Shown here piece by piece: positions 52,468 to 59,957 of a stretch of 64,000 nucleotides of DNA. Each line of letters begins with the position of its first letter. Positions within the stretch are counted from its first letter, which is position 1. The stretch is taken from the NCBI RefSeq assembly GCF_001296025.1, contig NZ_LJHV01000001.1, positions 1-64,000 of the forward strand, in the 5' to 3' direction. Made by a program: the position numbers and the translations under genes. The stretch is from Porphyrobacter sp. AAP60 (GTDB lineage Bacteria; Pseudomonadota; Alphaproteobacteria; Sphingomonadales; Sphingomonadaceae). The notes under the pieces were generated by a model. The model saw only the letters and a list, made by a program, of their open reading frames with translations, was not told the origin of the DNA and did not search any database.

Positions 52468-52495
52468 CGCCAATGTTTCACGTGAAACATTGGCG
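52468..52495. promoter_or_regulatory. parS centromere site (perfect)
   Basis: The 16-bp core TGTTTCACGTGAAACA (52474-52489) is identical to the ParB-binding parS consensus. It is embedded in a 28-bp perfect palindrome with flanks CGCCAA and TTGGCG. It begins 5 bases after the stop of the PLP-enzyme gene. ParB spreading from parS organises and segregates origin-proximal DNA, so this marks the origin region of the replicon. Confidence 0.92.
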
Positions 52496-52515
52496 AAGCG
52501 GGAGGCAAGGCGAGG

Positions 52516-52560
52516 CTAGAAGGGGTCTAGAGGGGGTCTAGACGCGGCTAACGGGGGTCT
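52516..52560. repeat. CTAG-rich short repeats next to parS
   Basis: Units of GGGGTCTAG/GGGGGTCTAG occur back to back, and a degenerate GGGGGTCTG follows. CTAG, normally rare in bacterial DNA, occurs at 52516, 52527 and 52538, and again at 52640. Confidence 0.55.
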
Positions 52561-52629
52561 GGATGGGCCTGAACCGGGCAAAAAACCCGCCGGGCCTCCG
52601 CGCCGCGCAAAAATCCCAGTCGATTATTT

Positions 52630-52661
52630 CCCTCACCTGCTAGATCACAGGCAGGTGAGGG
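52630..52661 (+). promoter_or_regulatory. Long hairpin covering the ribosome site of the SDR gene
   Basis: CCCTCACCTGC and GCAGGTGAGGG are perfect 11-bp arms with a 10-base loop. The 3' arm contains AGGTGAGGGG, the only Shine-Dalgarno candidate for the ATG at 52673, so folding would hide it. This suggests translational control, or less likely a DNA operator. Confidence 0.5.
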
Positions 52662-52672
52662 GAAAAGCCAGC

Positions 52673-53512
52673 ATGACAGACAGCCGCAAACCCGTTTTCC
52701 TTGTGATCGGTGCAGGCGCCGGGATCGGCGGCAATGCCGCGCTGCGCTTTGCCGCAGGGGGCTATCACTCCGTCCTCGCCCGCCGCAGTGACGAGGACGG
52801 TCTGGCACGGCTGGTGGGGGAAATCGAGGCGGCGGGCGGATCGGCCAGCGGCACCCTGCTCAACGCCGCAGAGGATGGCGCGATCGAGGAACTGGTCGCC
52901 CGCACCGAAGCCGATATCGGCCCCGTCCACTGCGCGCTCTACAACCTTGGCGCGCAGATCGGGAACCGCGCCCTGCCCGATACCCCGCACCGGATCTTCG
53001 AACTCGGCTGGCGGCTTGGCACCTATGGCGTGTTCCGGCTCGCCCACGCGCTGTTTCCGGCGATGGTGGAGCGGGCGAAGACCGGCGCGCATGGCACATT
53101 GCTGGTCACGTCAGCCACCGCAGCCGTGCGCGGCAATGCCGGCCAGCACAGCCATGCCGCAGCCATGGGAGGACGGCGGATGCTGTGCCAGACCCTGAAT
53201 GCCGAATTCGCCCCGCAAGGCGTTCACGTTGCACACGTCGTGGTCGATGGCGCGGTCGATGCCCCCGATACGCTGGGCAAGCTGCTGGGCGACAAGTTTG
53301 AAGGCTTCAAGGCAGGCAAGGGCCGCGACGGGGTGATCGATCCCGCCGCGCTCGCCGAAACCTACTGGCACCTCGCCCACCAGCCGCGCAATTGCTGGAG
53401 CCACGAGGTCGACGTGCGCCCGTGGACCGACGTGCCATGGTGGAACGACAACCCCGACCCGCAAATCGACAGCCGCGGCAAGGGGTTTGCGGGGCCGCGT
53501 GACGGGGACTGA
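52673..53512 (+). CDS. SDR-fold protein lacking the catalytic Tyr-x3-Lys
   Basis: A 279-residue short-chain dehydrogenase/reductase fold. The nucleotide-binding motif VIGAGAGIGG and the NxG-type YNLGAQIG are present, but where YxxxK should be the sequence reads QHSHAAAMGG: Tyr is His and Lys is Met. The preceding Ser (VTSATAA) is kept. It may use other chemistry, act as a binding protein, or belong to the atypical subgroup ending AHVVVDGAVDAP. GTG 52655 is an alternative start. Its ribosome site is inside an 11-bp hairpin. Confidence 0.85.
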   Translation: MTDSRKPVFLVIGAGAGIGGNAALRFAAGGYHSVLARRSDEDGLARLVGEIEAAGGSASGTLLNAAEDGAIEELVARTEADIGPVHCALYNLGAQIGNRALPDTPHRIFELGWRLGTYGVFRLAHALFPAMVERAKTGAHGTLLVTSATAAVRGNAGQHSHAAAMGGRRMLCQTLNAEFAPQGVHVAHVVVDGAVDAPDTLGKLLGDKFEGFKAGKGRDGVIDPAALAETYWHLAHQPRNCWSHEVDVRPWTDVPWWNDNPDPQIDSRGKGFAGPRDGD

Positions 53513-53576
53513 CGCATCCTATCCCTAGGGCCCATCCCTTGTCGGCCGCAGGTGCAGGGCATATCTGCACAGCACC

Positions 53577-54308
53577 ATGAACTTGTCCCCACGCGAAGCC
53601 CGCAACCCCTCCCCGAAGAGGCCGCTGTTCCAGCCGGAAACCTATGTCAGCGCCGCGGTGCGCCGCAACCGCCGGATTCCGGCAATCCTGCTGGCTGCGC
53701 CGATGGTGATCGCATTTGCGTGGTTGCGGTGGGATCAGGGCAGCATGATCGGCTGGGCGGTGTCCGGCCCCCGCCTTGCTGCGGGGCAGTTCGAATTGAT
53801 CGTGCTGCACATGTTTGCCCACGGCGGGCTGCTGCATATCGGCTTCAATCTGGCGGCGCTGGCGGCGCTGGGGCCTTTGGTGATGGAGCGCCTTGGCCCG
53901 CTGGGGCCGCGCAGTCTGGCGGCGTTTTTGCTGCTGTTTCTGGGCTGCGGGCTTGGCGGTCTGGCTTTCTGGCTGGCAATCAATCCCGACAGCACGATCC
54001 CGATGCTGGGCGCTTCGGGGGCAATCTTCGGCCTGCTCGGCTTTCTGATGCGCCAGCCCGATCCGCAAGCGGCGCCAGTGGCGCTGTTCAGCCCGCAGTT
54101 TGGCAAAGCCTTTGCCGAATGGTTCAAGCTGCACATCCCGCTGGTGGCGCTATTCGCCATTCCCATGCTGCTGGGCGGCAGCAATTTCGGGCTGGCATGG
54201 GAATCACATCTCGGTGGATTTCTTGCCGGATTGCTGCTGTGCAGGCTGATCTGGGCATTGGCCGGTGGACGGCCCGACTGGATGTTTGACCCGAACTATC
54301 GGGCGTAA
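53577..54308 (+). CDS. Rhomboid intramembrane serine protease
   Basis: A 243-residue six-helix rhomboid. Catalytic Ser147 is in LGASGAIFG and His211 in WESHLGGF. The oxyanion helix HMFAHGGLLHIGFN has the expected His and Asn91. A basic, proline-rich cytoplasmic N-terminus of about 35 residues precedes helix 1. Rhomboids cut transmembrane segments within the inner membrane; the substrate is unknown. It is a single gene, convergent with the J-domain gene 5 bp away. Confidence 0.94.
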   Translation: MNLSPREARNPSPKRPLFQPETYVSAAVRRNRRIPAILLAAPMVIAFAWLRWDQGSMIGWAVSGPRLAAGQFELIVLHMFAHGGLLHIGFNLAALAALGPLVMERLGPLGPRSLAAFLLLFLGCGLGGLAFWLAINPDSTIPMLGASGAIFGLLGFLMRQPDPQAAPVALFSPQFGKAFAEWFKLHIPLVALFAIPMLLGGSNFGLAWESHLGGFLAGLLLCRLIWALAGGRPDWMFDPNYRA

Positions 54309-54313
54309 TTCGC

Positions 54314-54826
54314 TTACCCGCGCCACTCGCGGCGTTCCTCGGCAGCGCGCAGGACTTCGTAACTGGTCTGGATCAGCTGGAACGTCTTGGCCGCTTCGGC
54401 ATCGCCGGGCTTTACATCGGGGTGCACTTCCTTGGCGCGGGAGCGATAGGCCTTTTTCACAGCGTTGAAATCGGCATCGGCTTCCAGCCCCAGCACTTCC
54501 AGCGCCCGCATTTCATCGGCACTGCGCGAACCGTCGCCCGATCCGGCCCAGCCGTAGTGGGCGCTCTCGGCGTAACCTGCGCTTTCCTGCCGTTCGGCAT
54601 GGGCGCGTTCTTCCTTCTCGGCCTTGTCCAGACCTTCAAAGTAATCCCACCCGGAATTGTATTCGGCCGCATGTTTCTGGCAGAAATACCACCGGTCGCG
54701 GCTGTTGGGCGCCTTGGGCGCAGGACAATTGCCCGGTTCATCGCAGCCGTGGCGATCGCAGATGCGCACATTGGTCGCTTCCTGCGAGGAGCCATAGGCC
54801 CGCCAGCGCGGGAAGCCCCAGTCCAT
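54314..54826 (-). CDS. J-domain protein with N-terminal Cys/His motif
   Basis: About 170 residues. The C-terminal 60 form a J domain (ALEVLGLEADADFNAVKKAYRSRAKEVHPDVKPGD), with the HPD motif that stimulates Hsp70. Before it is a charged helical linker (DKAEKEERAHAERQE) and an N-terminal Cys/His-rich block, CDRHGCDEPGNC with FCQKH after it, which could bind zinc. J domains are more often N-terminal, so this inverted layout is a distinct alphaproteobacterial type. The start MDWGFPRWRAYG (54826) is preferred; ATG 54847 adds 7 residues. Confidence 0.88.
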   Translation of the reverse strand: MDWGFPRWRAYGSSQEATNVRICDRHGCDEPGNCPAPKAPNSRDRWYFCQKHAAEYNSGWDYFEGLDKAEKEERAHAERQESAGYAESAHYGWAGSGDGSRSADEMRALEVLGLEADADFNAVKKAYRSRAKEVHPDVKPGDAEAAKTFQLIQTSYEVLRAAEERREWRG

Positions 54827-55009
54827 GGACCGCCTGGCGCGGCTCACCGGGAATCACCGCTGGTGCGGGACGGCATGATGTTGGTCGATGGCATGAGGCG
54901 TTCAATCTAGGGGAAGTGGCAGCTTATGGGAAGGCGTGAGAATACGGGAACCGGTTGCAATGTGAAATGTTGCATTGCGATAGGCTGCTTCGCAGCCAGA
55001 TGTCCGCCC

Positions 55010-55201
55010 ATGAAAGATCACATTATGAGCCCGCAATTGACCCTTTCCAGCCTGTTTTCGGTGCTCGCGCTGGCCGGCCTGTGCGTGGTTACGGGCGTGC
55101 GCGATCTGACCGGACATGATTTGCCAGCGATCACGGGGACGGATTACGCCCTGCCCCATGCAATACAGGCCGGGGTTTCGCCCGGCCTGCTTGCTGATTG
55201 A
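55010..55201 (+). CDS. Small hypothetical membrane or exported protein
   Basis: A possible 63-residue protein (MKDHIMSPQLTLSSLFSVLALAGLCVVTGV...) with one hydrophobic helix at about 12-29. ATG 55025 would shorten it by 5 residues. No strong ribosome site is visible, and a small GGCTGC/GCAGCC hairpin lies just upstream. It is convergent with pal. I do not recognise a family. The roughly 390-bp gap between the J-domain gene and pal contains nothing else I can identify. Confidence 0.4.
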   Translation: MKDHIMSPQLTLSSLFSVLALAGLCVVTGVRDLTGHDLPAITGTDYALPHAIQAGVSPGLLAD

Positions 55202-55218
55202 TCGGGTAAAACGCGCTT

Positions 55219-55737
55219 CTAGTTGATGATCACCGAAGCGGCGCGGCGGTTCTGCGCCCATGCGCTTTCGTTGGAAGCCAGCGCCACCGGACGCTCCTTA
55301 CCGAAGCTCACCACAGAAATCCGGCCCGGATCGACGCCGAGGCTGACCAGATAATTCTTGGCCGAATTGGCGCGCTTTTCGCCCAGCGCCAGATTGTATT
55401 CGCGCGTGCCGCGTTCATCGGCGTGGCCTTCGATGGTGAAGGTGATCTGCGGATAGCGCGCGAAATACTGCGCCTGTGCCTGCAAGGCGGCGGCATCCTG
55501 CGTATCGATGTTGAACCGGTCGGTGTCGAAATAGATCGTGGTTGACGAACCGACGGCTCCGGCAAAATGCGCCTGCGTGCCGACCTGCGCGCCGGTGGGC
55601 TGGGTTGGCTGGGTAGGCCCGGTGGTGACCGGCCCGGCCTCCGGCGGCGGGGGCAGAACTTCCGGAGCCTTCTTGGAGCAGGCTGCAAGGCCGGTGGCCG
55701 AAGCCAGCAGCAGGATCGTGGCAAGCTTGGTGTTCAT
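55219..55737 (-). CDS. pal: Peptidoglycan-associated lipoprotein Pal
   Basis: A 172-residue outer-membrane lipoprotein. The lipobox LAAC follows a short signal peptide, then comes a proline/threonine-rich linker (PPPPEAGPVTTGPTQPTQPTG) and an OmpA-like domain: TIYFDTDRFNIDTQ, ITFTIEGHADERGTREYNLALGEKRANSAKNYL and RISVVSFGKERP, with the Asp and Arg that grip meso-diaminopimelate. With TolB and TolQRA it draws the outer membrane inward at division. It is the last gene of the operon; no cpoB follows. Confidence 0.97.
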   Translation of the reverse strand: MNTKLATILLLASATGLAACSKKAPEVLPPPPEAGPVTTGPTQPTQPTGAQVGTQAHFAGAVGSSTTIYFDTDRFNIDTQDAAALQAQAQYFARYPQITFTIEGHADERGTREYNLALGEKRANSAKNYLVSLGVDPGRISVVSFGKERPVALASNESAWAQNRRAASVIIN

Positions 55738-55772
55738 CGCTTGGTTCCTTTCATTCATTCGGGGGAGGAAAA

Positions 55773-57182
55773 TCAGGGACGGATCGGTCCCCACGCCGGG
55801 TCGGACGCATCGACAGGGGTGGGCAGGCGGCGTTCATTCTGGCCGGTCAGATCGACCTGCCAGATGCCCGATCGCCCGGTATTTCTTTCCGTGCGGAAGA
55901 ACTGGATGATGCGGCCATTGGGCGCCCATGTGGGGGCTTCATCCTGCCAGCCGCGCGTCAGCACCCGCATCCCGCCGCCGCCGGTGTTCATCACCGCGAT
56001 GTTGAAATCGCCCGCAATCCGCGTGAAGGCGATCTGATCACCGCGCGGGCTCCATTCCGGCGTCGCGCAGCGTCCGCCGAAAAAGCTGATGCGCTTCTGG
56101 TTCCGGCCGTCGGCATCCATCACATAGCACTGCTGGCTGCCCGAACGGTCGCTTTCGAACACGATCTTGGTGCCATCGGGCGAATAGGAACCGCCGACGT
56201 CGATGCCGGGGTTATCGGTCAGCTTGACGCTCGCGCCTCCGGTGGCGGGCACGCGGTAGATATCGGTATTGCCCGCCACGGCCATCGCATAAAGGATGTG
56301 CTTGCCATCGGGCGACCAGCGCGGGGCGATGGTGGGATTGCGGTTTTCGGTCACCAGCGTCTGCTTGCCCGTGCCGATGTCATAGACATAGATGCGCGGA
56401 TTGCCGTCGACATAGCTGAGGTACAGGATCTTCGAATAATCGGGCGAATAACGCGGGGTGAGCGCGGTGGCACTGCCCAGCGTCAGGAAGCGGTGGTTCG
56501 CCCCGTCGCTGTCCATGATCGCCAATCGCTTCACGCGGCGATCCTTGGGGCCGGTTTCCGCGATATAGGCAATGCGGCTGTCGAAGAACGGGCTTTCCCC
56601 CGTCAGGCGGCTGAAGATCAGATCGCTGCACTTGTGCGCGGCGCGGCGCCAATCGGCAGGGGCCACCACCCAGCCTTCACGCACCAATTCGTTCTGCAAG
56701 GCGACATCGTAAAGATAGCAGCCGACCACCAGACGCCCGTCATCGCGCGCGCGGACATAGCCGTGCACCAGCATTTCGGCATTGCGCCCGCTCCAGGTGG
56801 AAAACGCCGGCGCGGTGATCTGGGGGAATTCAGGCTGCGGCAGGCTGTCAGGGCCGACCGGCTTGAACAAGCCGTTGTTGCGCAGGTTGGCGGTGATCAC
56901 CCGCGCCACCTCGCGCCCCAGCGCGCCGGTGCCAGCCTCGTTGGCAGGGGTGGCGCGGTCACGGTCGGTGGCGAAGGCGGGGATGGCGATACCGATATCG
57001 GACCATGCGGATTCGTCGGTGACGGTGCCGCGCAGCGGGCCATCGCTGTCACCTTCCACCGCGACGCTTTCAACCGGCTGATCCTCGCCCAGCGGCGCGC
57101 CAAGATCCTGCGCGGATGCGGGTTCGGCGAACGGCGCGGCGAACAGGGCAGCAGTGATGAGGAACGCGAACTTCTTGATCAT
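55773..57182 (-). CDS. tolB: Tol-Pal system protein TolB
   Basis: A 469-residue periplasmic protein with signal peptide (ending EPASAQ), an N-terminal domain (GIAIPAFATDR, VARVITANLRNNGLFKPV) and a C-terminal six-bladed propeller with repeated SPDGTKIVFESDRSGSQQ-like blades. It binds Pal and, through its N-terminus, TolA. It lies 35 bp before pal and 1 bp after tolA. A 20-residue acidic segment after the signal (EDQPVESVAVEGDSDG) is longer than in Escherichia coli TolB, as in other alphaproteobacteria. Confidence 0.97.
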   Translation of the reverse strand: MIKKFAFLITAALFAAPFAEPASAQDLGAPLGEDQPVESVAVEGDSDGPLRGTVTDESAWSDIGIAIPAFATDRDRATPANEAGTGALGREVARVITANLRNNGLFKPVGPDSLPQPEFPQITAPAFSTWSGRNAEMLVHGYVRARDDGRLVVGCYLYDVALQNELVREGWVVAPADWRRAAHKCSDLIFSRLTGESPFFDSRIAYIAETGPKDRRVKRLAIMDSDGANHRFLTLGSATALTPRYSPDYSKILYLSYVDGNPRIYVYDIGTGKQTLVTENRNPTIAPRWSPDGKHILYAMAVAGNTDIYRVPATGGASVKLTDNPGIDVGGSYSPDGTKIVFESDRSGSQQCYVMDADGRNQKRISFFGGRCATPEWSPRGDQIAFTRIAGDFNIAVMNTGGGGMRVLTRGWQDEAPTWAPNGRIIQFFRTERNTGRSGIWQVDLTGQNERRLPTPVDASDPAWGPIRP

Positions 57183-57183
57183 G

Positions 57184-58047
57184 TCAGAGCCTTCGGTCGA
57201 ATTGCCATTCGAGCGCTTTCCAGCGGTCGTAGAATTGGTCGGGCAGGTTGAACGGCGCGGCCCGTTGTACGGCGCGGATTGCGCGCTCGCAATGCAGGCC
57301 AGCCTGCGGGCGGTTGCTTTCGGTTATGCTCGCCGGAGCGGTGCGGCACCGCGGTGTGCCGCGCAGACTTCCGTCGGCATTGAGATCCCAGCTGACGGTC
57401 GAAATCAGCAGTTCCGCGTCGAGCCCCGAAGGCGCGGTCCAGTGGGGCCGCAGCTGGCGGGTGATGGCCGATGACAGCGCGGCACGTTCGGCGCTGCCGA
57501 ATGTCGCTGCCGGAGCGCGGGTTTCATTGCTCGTCGTCGAACTGCCCCGCCCTTCGAGGAAATCGTCACCGATACGGCTGCCCCCACCGCTATTGGCGGT
57601 GCGGGTCGGTGCCGGGGTGCTGGTCGGGCGCGGTGCGGGGGCGGAACTGGCTCGCGGTGCAGGCGTGCGATCGGGGCGCGAGCGTTCGCGCGAAGGGGCC
57701 GGCTGGGTCGGCGCCGCGGTCGAACGGGCTGCGGTGGTCGGCTGCGGCCTTGGCCGGGGTGCGGGCGCTCGCTCTACCCGCTCCGGCGGGGCCGTTTGGG
57801 GCTCTGGCGCAGGCGCAGGATCATCGCTCAGCGTCGGTGCAATCGCGGCCCGGCTTTCTGCCACAGGATCGGGCGAAGCTGCCTCCAGCCCCACCTCGGT
57901 TGCCAGGCTCACCGTCATCCGTTCAGGGAAGACCGAAACCTCGCTCCGCACCGTCTGCATCAACAACACGGCCACCAGCGCGCCGTGCAGCACGATGGCC
58001 GCGGCAAAACCGACCTTTTCATCGTTGCGGAGCGCGATTTCTGCCAT
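57184..58047 (-). CDS. tolA: TolA-like protein
   Basis: A 287-residue protein starting MAEIALRNDEKVGFAAA. One N-terminal transmembrane helix (about 13-32) is followed by a 150-residue proline/alanine/arginine-rich linker and a C-terminal globular domain (ALSSAITRQLRPHWTAPSGLDAELL). It has the architecture of TolA, which spans the periplasm to contact TolB and Pal. The linker is Pro-rich where enterobacterial TolA has a long helix. An upstream ATG at 58083 adds 12 residues and overlaps tolR; the shorter start is preferred by homology. Identity rests largely on position between tolR and tolB. Confidence 0.9.
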   Translation of the reverse strand: MAEIALRNDEKVGFAAAIVLHGALVAVLLMQTVRSEVSVFPERMTVSLATEVGLEAASPDPVAESRAAIAPTLSDDPAPAPEPQTAPPERVERAPAPRPRPQPTTAARSTAAPTQPAPSRERSRPDRTPAPRASSAPAPRPTSTPAPTRTANSGGGSRIGDDFLEGRGSSTTSNETRAPAATFGSAERAALSSAITRQLRPHWTAPSGLDAELLISTVSWDLNADGSLRGTPRCRTAPASITESNRPQAGLHCERAIRAVQRAAPFNLPDQFYDRWKALEWQFDRRL

Positions 58048-58060
58048 TGTGCCCTTCGGA

Positions 58061-58498
58061 CTATGGGGCCGAAACTGAACCATCGGTGACCAGCGAGATC
58101 GAAGTAAAGCCTGCCCGGCCCAACTCGCCCATAACCTGCATCACTCTGCCGTAATCGAGGCTGCGATCGCCGCGCAGCACCACCAGCGGCTGTTCGCCCC
58201 CGAGGTCCAGCGCTTCGAGCGCGGCGGGAAGCCCGCCTGCGGCAACTGCGGTGTCTTCGATATAGATGGTGCCAGCGCGGTCGATCGAGATGGTGATCTG
58301 GTCGGGCTGCTCCTCCACCGCCGCAGCCCGGCTTTCGGGCAGTTCAACCGGAACGCCGACGGCAGGCAGTGTCACCGTCACCATGAAGATGATCAGCAAC
58401 ACCAGCATCACGTCCACCAGCGGGGTGACGTTGATTTCGGCCATCGCCGCATGACGGCCGCGTTTGCGCCGGCGGCGGGAGGATAGATTTACAGCCAT
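58061..58498 (-). CDS. tolR: TolR/ExbD biopolymer transport protein
   Basis: A 145-residue inner-membrane protein with a basic N-terminus (SSRRRRKRGRHAAMAEINVTPLVDVMLVLLIIFMV) whose single helix carries the proton-path Asp (PLVDVML). A periplasmic domain ends YGRVMQVMGELGRAGFTSISLVTDG. With TolQ it forms the proton-driven motor that energises TolA. AGGAGACCTC precedes the ATG. It lies 13 bp before tolA and 97 bp after tolQ; a palindromic repeat fills that gap. Confidence 0.96.
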   Translation of the reverse strand: MAVNLSSRRRRKRGRHAAMAEINVTPLVDVMLVLLIIFMVTVTLPAVGVPVELPESRAAAVEEQPDQITISIDRAGTIYIEDTAVAAGGLPAALEALDLGGEQPLVVLRGDRSLDYGRVMQVMGELGRAGFTSISLVTDGSVSAP

Positions 58499-58512
58499 GA
58501 GGTCTCCTCCCC

Positions 58513-58574
58513 CGTTCGCCTCGAGCGAAGTCGAGAGGCTGTGCAGAGTGTCTCGACTTCGCTCGACACGAACG
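58513..58574. repeat. Palindromic repeat between tolQ and tolR
   Basis: CGTTCGCCTCGAGCGAAGTC (continuing GAGA) and its inverse TCTCGACTTCGCTCGACACG (continuing AACG) match at 22 of 24 positions around a roughly 14-base loop. It is inserted in the only sizeable gap of the Tol operon and differs in sequence from the elements at 40.1 and 60.7 kb. Confidence 0.8.
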
Positions 58575-58595
58575 GTTTGCGAAGCACCGCCATCA

Positions 58596-59300
58596 TCACG
58601 CCCGGTCCAGCTCGCGGCTCAGGCCGGTGTGGAGCCGGTCGGCAAAGCGCTGCAATCCGGCCTCGTACTTGTCGACCGCGCCGCCAAAGCGGTTGAATGC
58701 GATCACCGCCGGAATGGCTGCGAACAGCCCGATTGCGGTGGCGAACAGCGCCTCTGCGATACCGGGGGCGACCACGGCAAGGCTGGCGCTTTGCTGCGCA
58801 CCAATCTGGAAAAAGCTGTTCATGATCCCCCAGACCGTGCCGAACAGGCCGACAAACGGCGCGACCGAGCCGACCGTGGCGAGGAAATTGAGCCGCCCCG
58901 ACAATTCGTCGGCCTCTTCGGCAATCTGGCTGTCCATCGCCGCGTGGATGCGCTGGCGGGTGGCATCACGGTCAACCGGCTGCTTGGCGGTGGACTTGCG
59001 CCATTCGTCGAGACCTGCAGCGGCAACACGGGCCGATGGCACTTCCTTACGCACCGATTTGGTCAGCAGGGCCTCTCGGTCACGCTGTTCCCAGAACTCG
59101 GCTTCGTATTCGCGGGACTTTTTCGTCAATCCGCCGATCCGCATGCTGAATGACACGATGATCATCCACACCCAGATGCTGGCAAGGATCAGGCCGACCA
59201 TCACGGCCTGCACAATGATATCGGCCTGCAAAAACAGTTCGACAGGATCGAGCCGGGTGGCGGCAGGCGCGGCGGCGGCGCTGAGCAGGGCAAGCGTCAC
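58596..59300 (-). CDS. tolQ: TolQ motor subunit
   Basis: A 234-residue MotA/TolQ/ExbB protein. The first helix is at about 26-48 (ADIIVQAVMVGLILASIWVWMIIVSF), a cytoplasmic loop follows, and two C-terminal helices carry the family signature LNFLATVGSVAPFVGLFGTVWGIMNSF and EALFATAIGLFAAIPAVIAFNRF. It starts at GTG 59300, four bases after ybgC, so it is coupled to it. It works with TolR as the ion-driven stator complex of the Tol system. Confidence 0.97.
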   Translation of the reverse strand: MTLALLSAAAAPAATRLDPVELFLQADIIVQAVMVGLILASIWVWMIIVSFSMRIGGLTKKSREYEAEFWEQRDREALLTKSVRKEVPSARVAAAGLDEWRKSTAKQPVDRDATRQRIHAAMDSQIAEEADELSGRLNFLATVGSVAPFVGLFGTVWGIMNSFFQIGAQQSASLAVVAPGIAEALFATAIGLFAAIPAVIAFNRFGGAVDKYEAGLQRFADRLHTGLSRELDRA

Positions 59301-59304
59301 AGTG

Positions 59305-59757
59305 TCAGTTATCCTCGGTCATGAAAGTCTGGAAAGCAGCGCGCCATGCGGCAGGCTGGCGGCGCGGGCGGCCATCAAGGGTAATGAAGCCGACCCGCAG
59401 GTGGGCTTCGCACAGGATATCGTCGTCGCGGCGGGCGATCTGGTGCATCCGGCACGATGCCGCGCCAAGTTCGGTGCAGCGGGTTTCGATCACCACATCA
59501 TCATCCAGCTTTGCGGGGCGCAGATATTTCAGATTGACCTCGGACAGGGCATAGGCGCCCTCCCCACTTTCAATCGCGGCGCGTTGATCAATGCCGAGCA
59601 GCCGCAGCAGATCGCTGCGCGCGCGTTCGAACCAGCGCAGATAATTGGCGTGGTAGGTGATGCCCGAAAGATCGGTATCCTCGTAATATACCCGCACCGC
59701 GTACAAATGCCGCGCACCATCGAGGATGCCGCCGGGAGGATTGGGAGAGGTCATCAC
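59305..59757 (-). CDS. ybgC: Acyl-CoA thioesterase YbgC
   Basis: A 150-residue hot-dog-fold 4-hydroxybenzoyl-CoA-thioesterase family protein. The active-site block VRVYYEDTDLSGITYHANYLRWFERARSDLLRLLGI is nearly canonical, with the catalytic Asp in YYEDTDLSG. It leads the ybgC-tolQ-tolR-tolA-tolB-pal operon, as in many proteobacteria, and may act in phospholipid metabolism. GTG 59757 or ATG 59754 can serve as start. The C-terminus (RPRRQPAAWRAAFQTFMTEDN) is unremarkable. Confidence 0.94.
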   Translation of the reverse strand: MMTSPNPPGGILDGARHLYAVRVYYEDTDLSGITYHANYLRWFERARSDLLRLLGIDQRAAIESGEGAYALSEVNLKYLRPAKLDDDVVIETRCTELGAASCRMHQIARRDDDILCEAHLRVGFITLDGRPRRQPAAWRAAFQTFMTEDN

Positions 59758-59933
59758 GCGCCACCTAGCGCAGCAGGGAATCGCTGCAAAGCGGGGAGTT
59801 GCGTTTTGTCGATGAACGGCAGTGGAACGGCGGCTGAGTGCCCTTACCGCCGGGCGATTATCGGTCGCAACGCGACCGCAAGGCCGACTGGCCGCCCGCA
59901 GCGACGCGGCCGCAAGGCCGCATGAGCGAGGAA

Positions 59934-59957
59934 AATGCAGCCCGGACGGGCTGCATT
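59934..59957 (-). terminator. Terminator overlapping the HIT gene stop
   Basis: AATGCAGCCC and GGGCTGCATT form a 10-bp perfect stem with a 4-base loop. Read on the minus strand it runs into TTTTCC. The stop codon of the HIT gene lies at the foot of the stem. In the rest of the 198-bp gap up to ybgC are two compact hairpins (CGGTCGC/GCGACCG and GCGGCC/GGCCGC with a GCAA loop). Confidence 0.75.
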
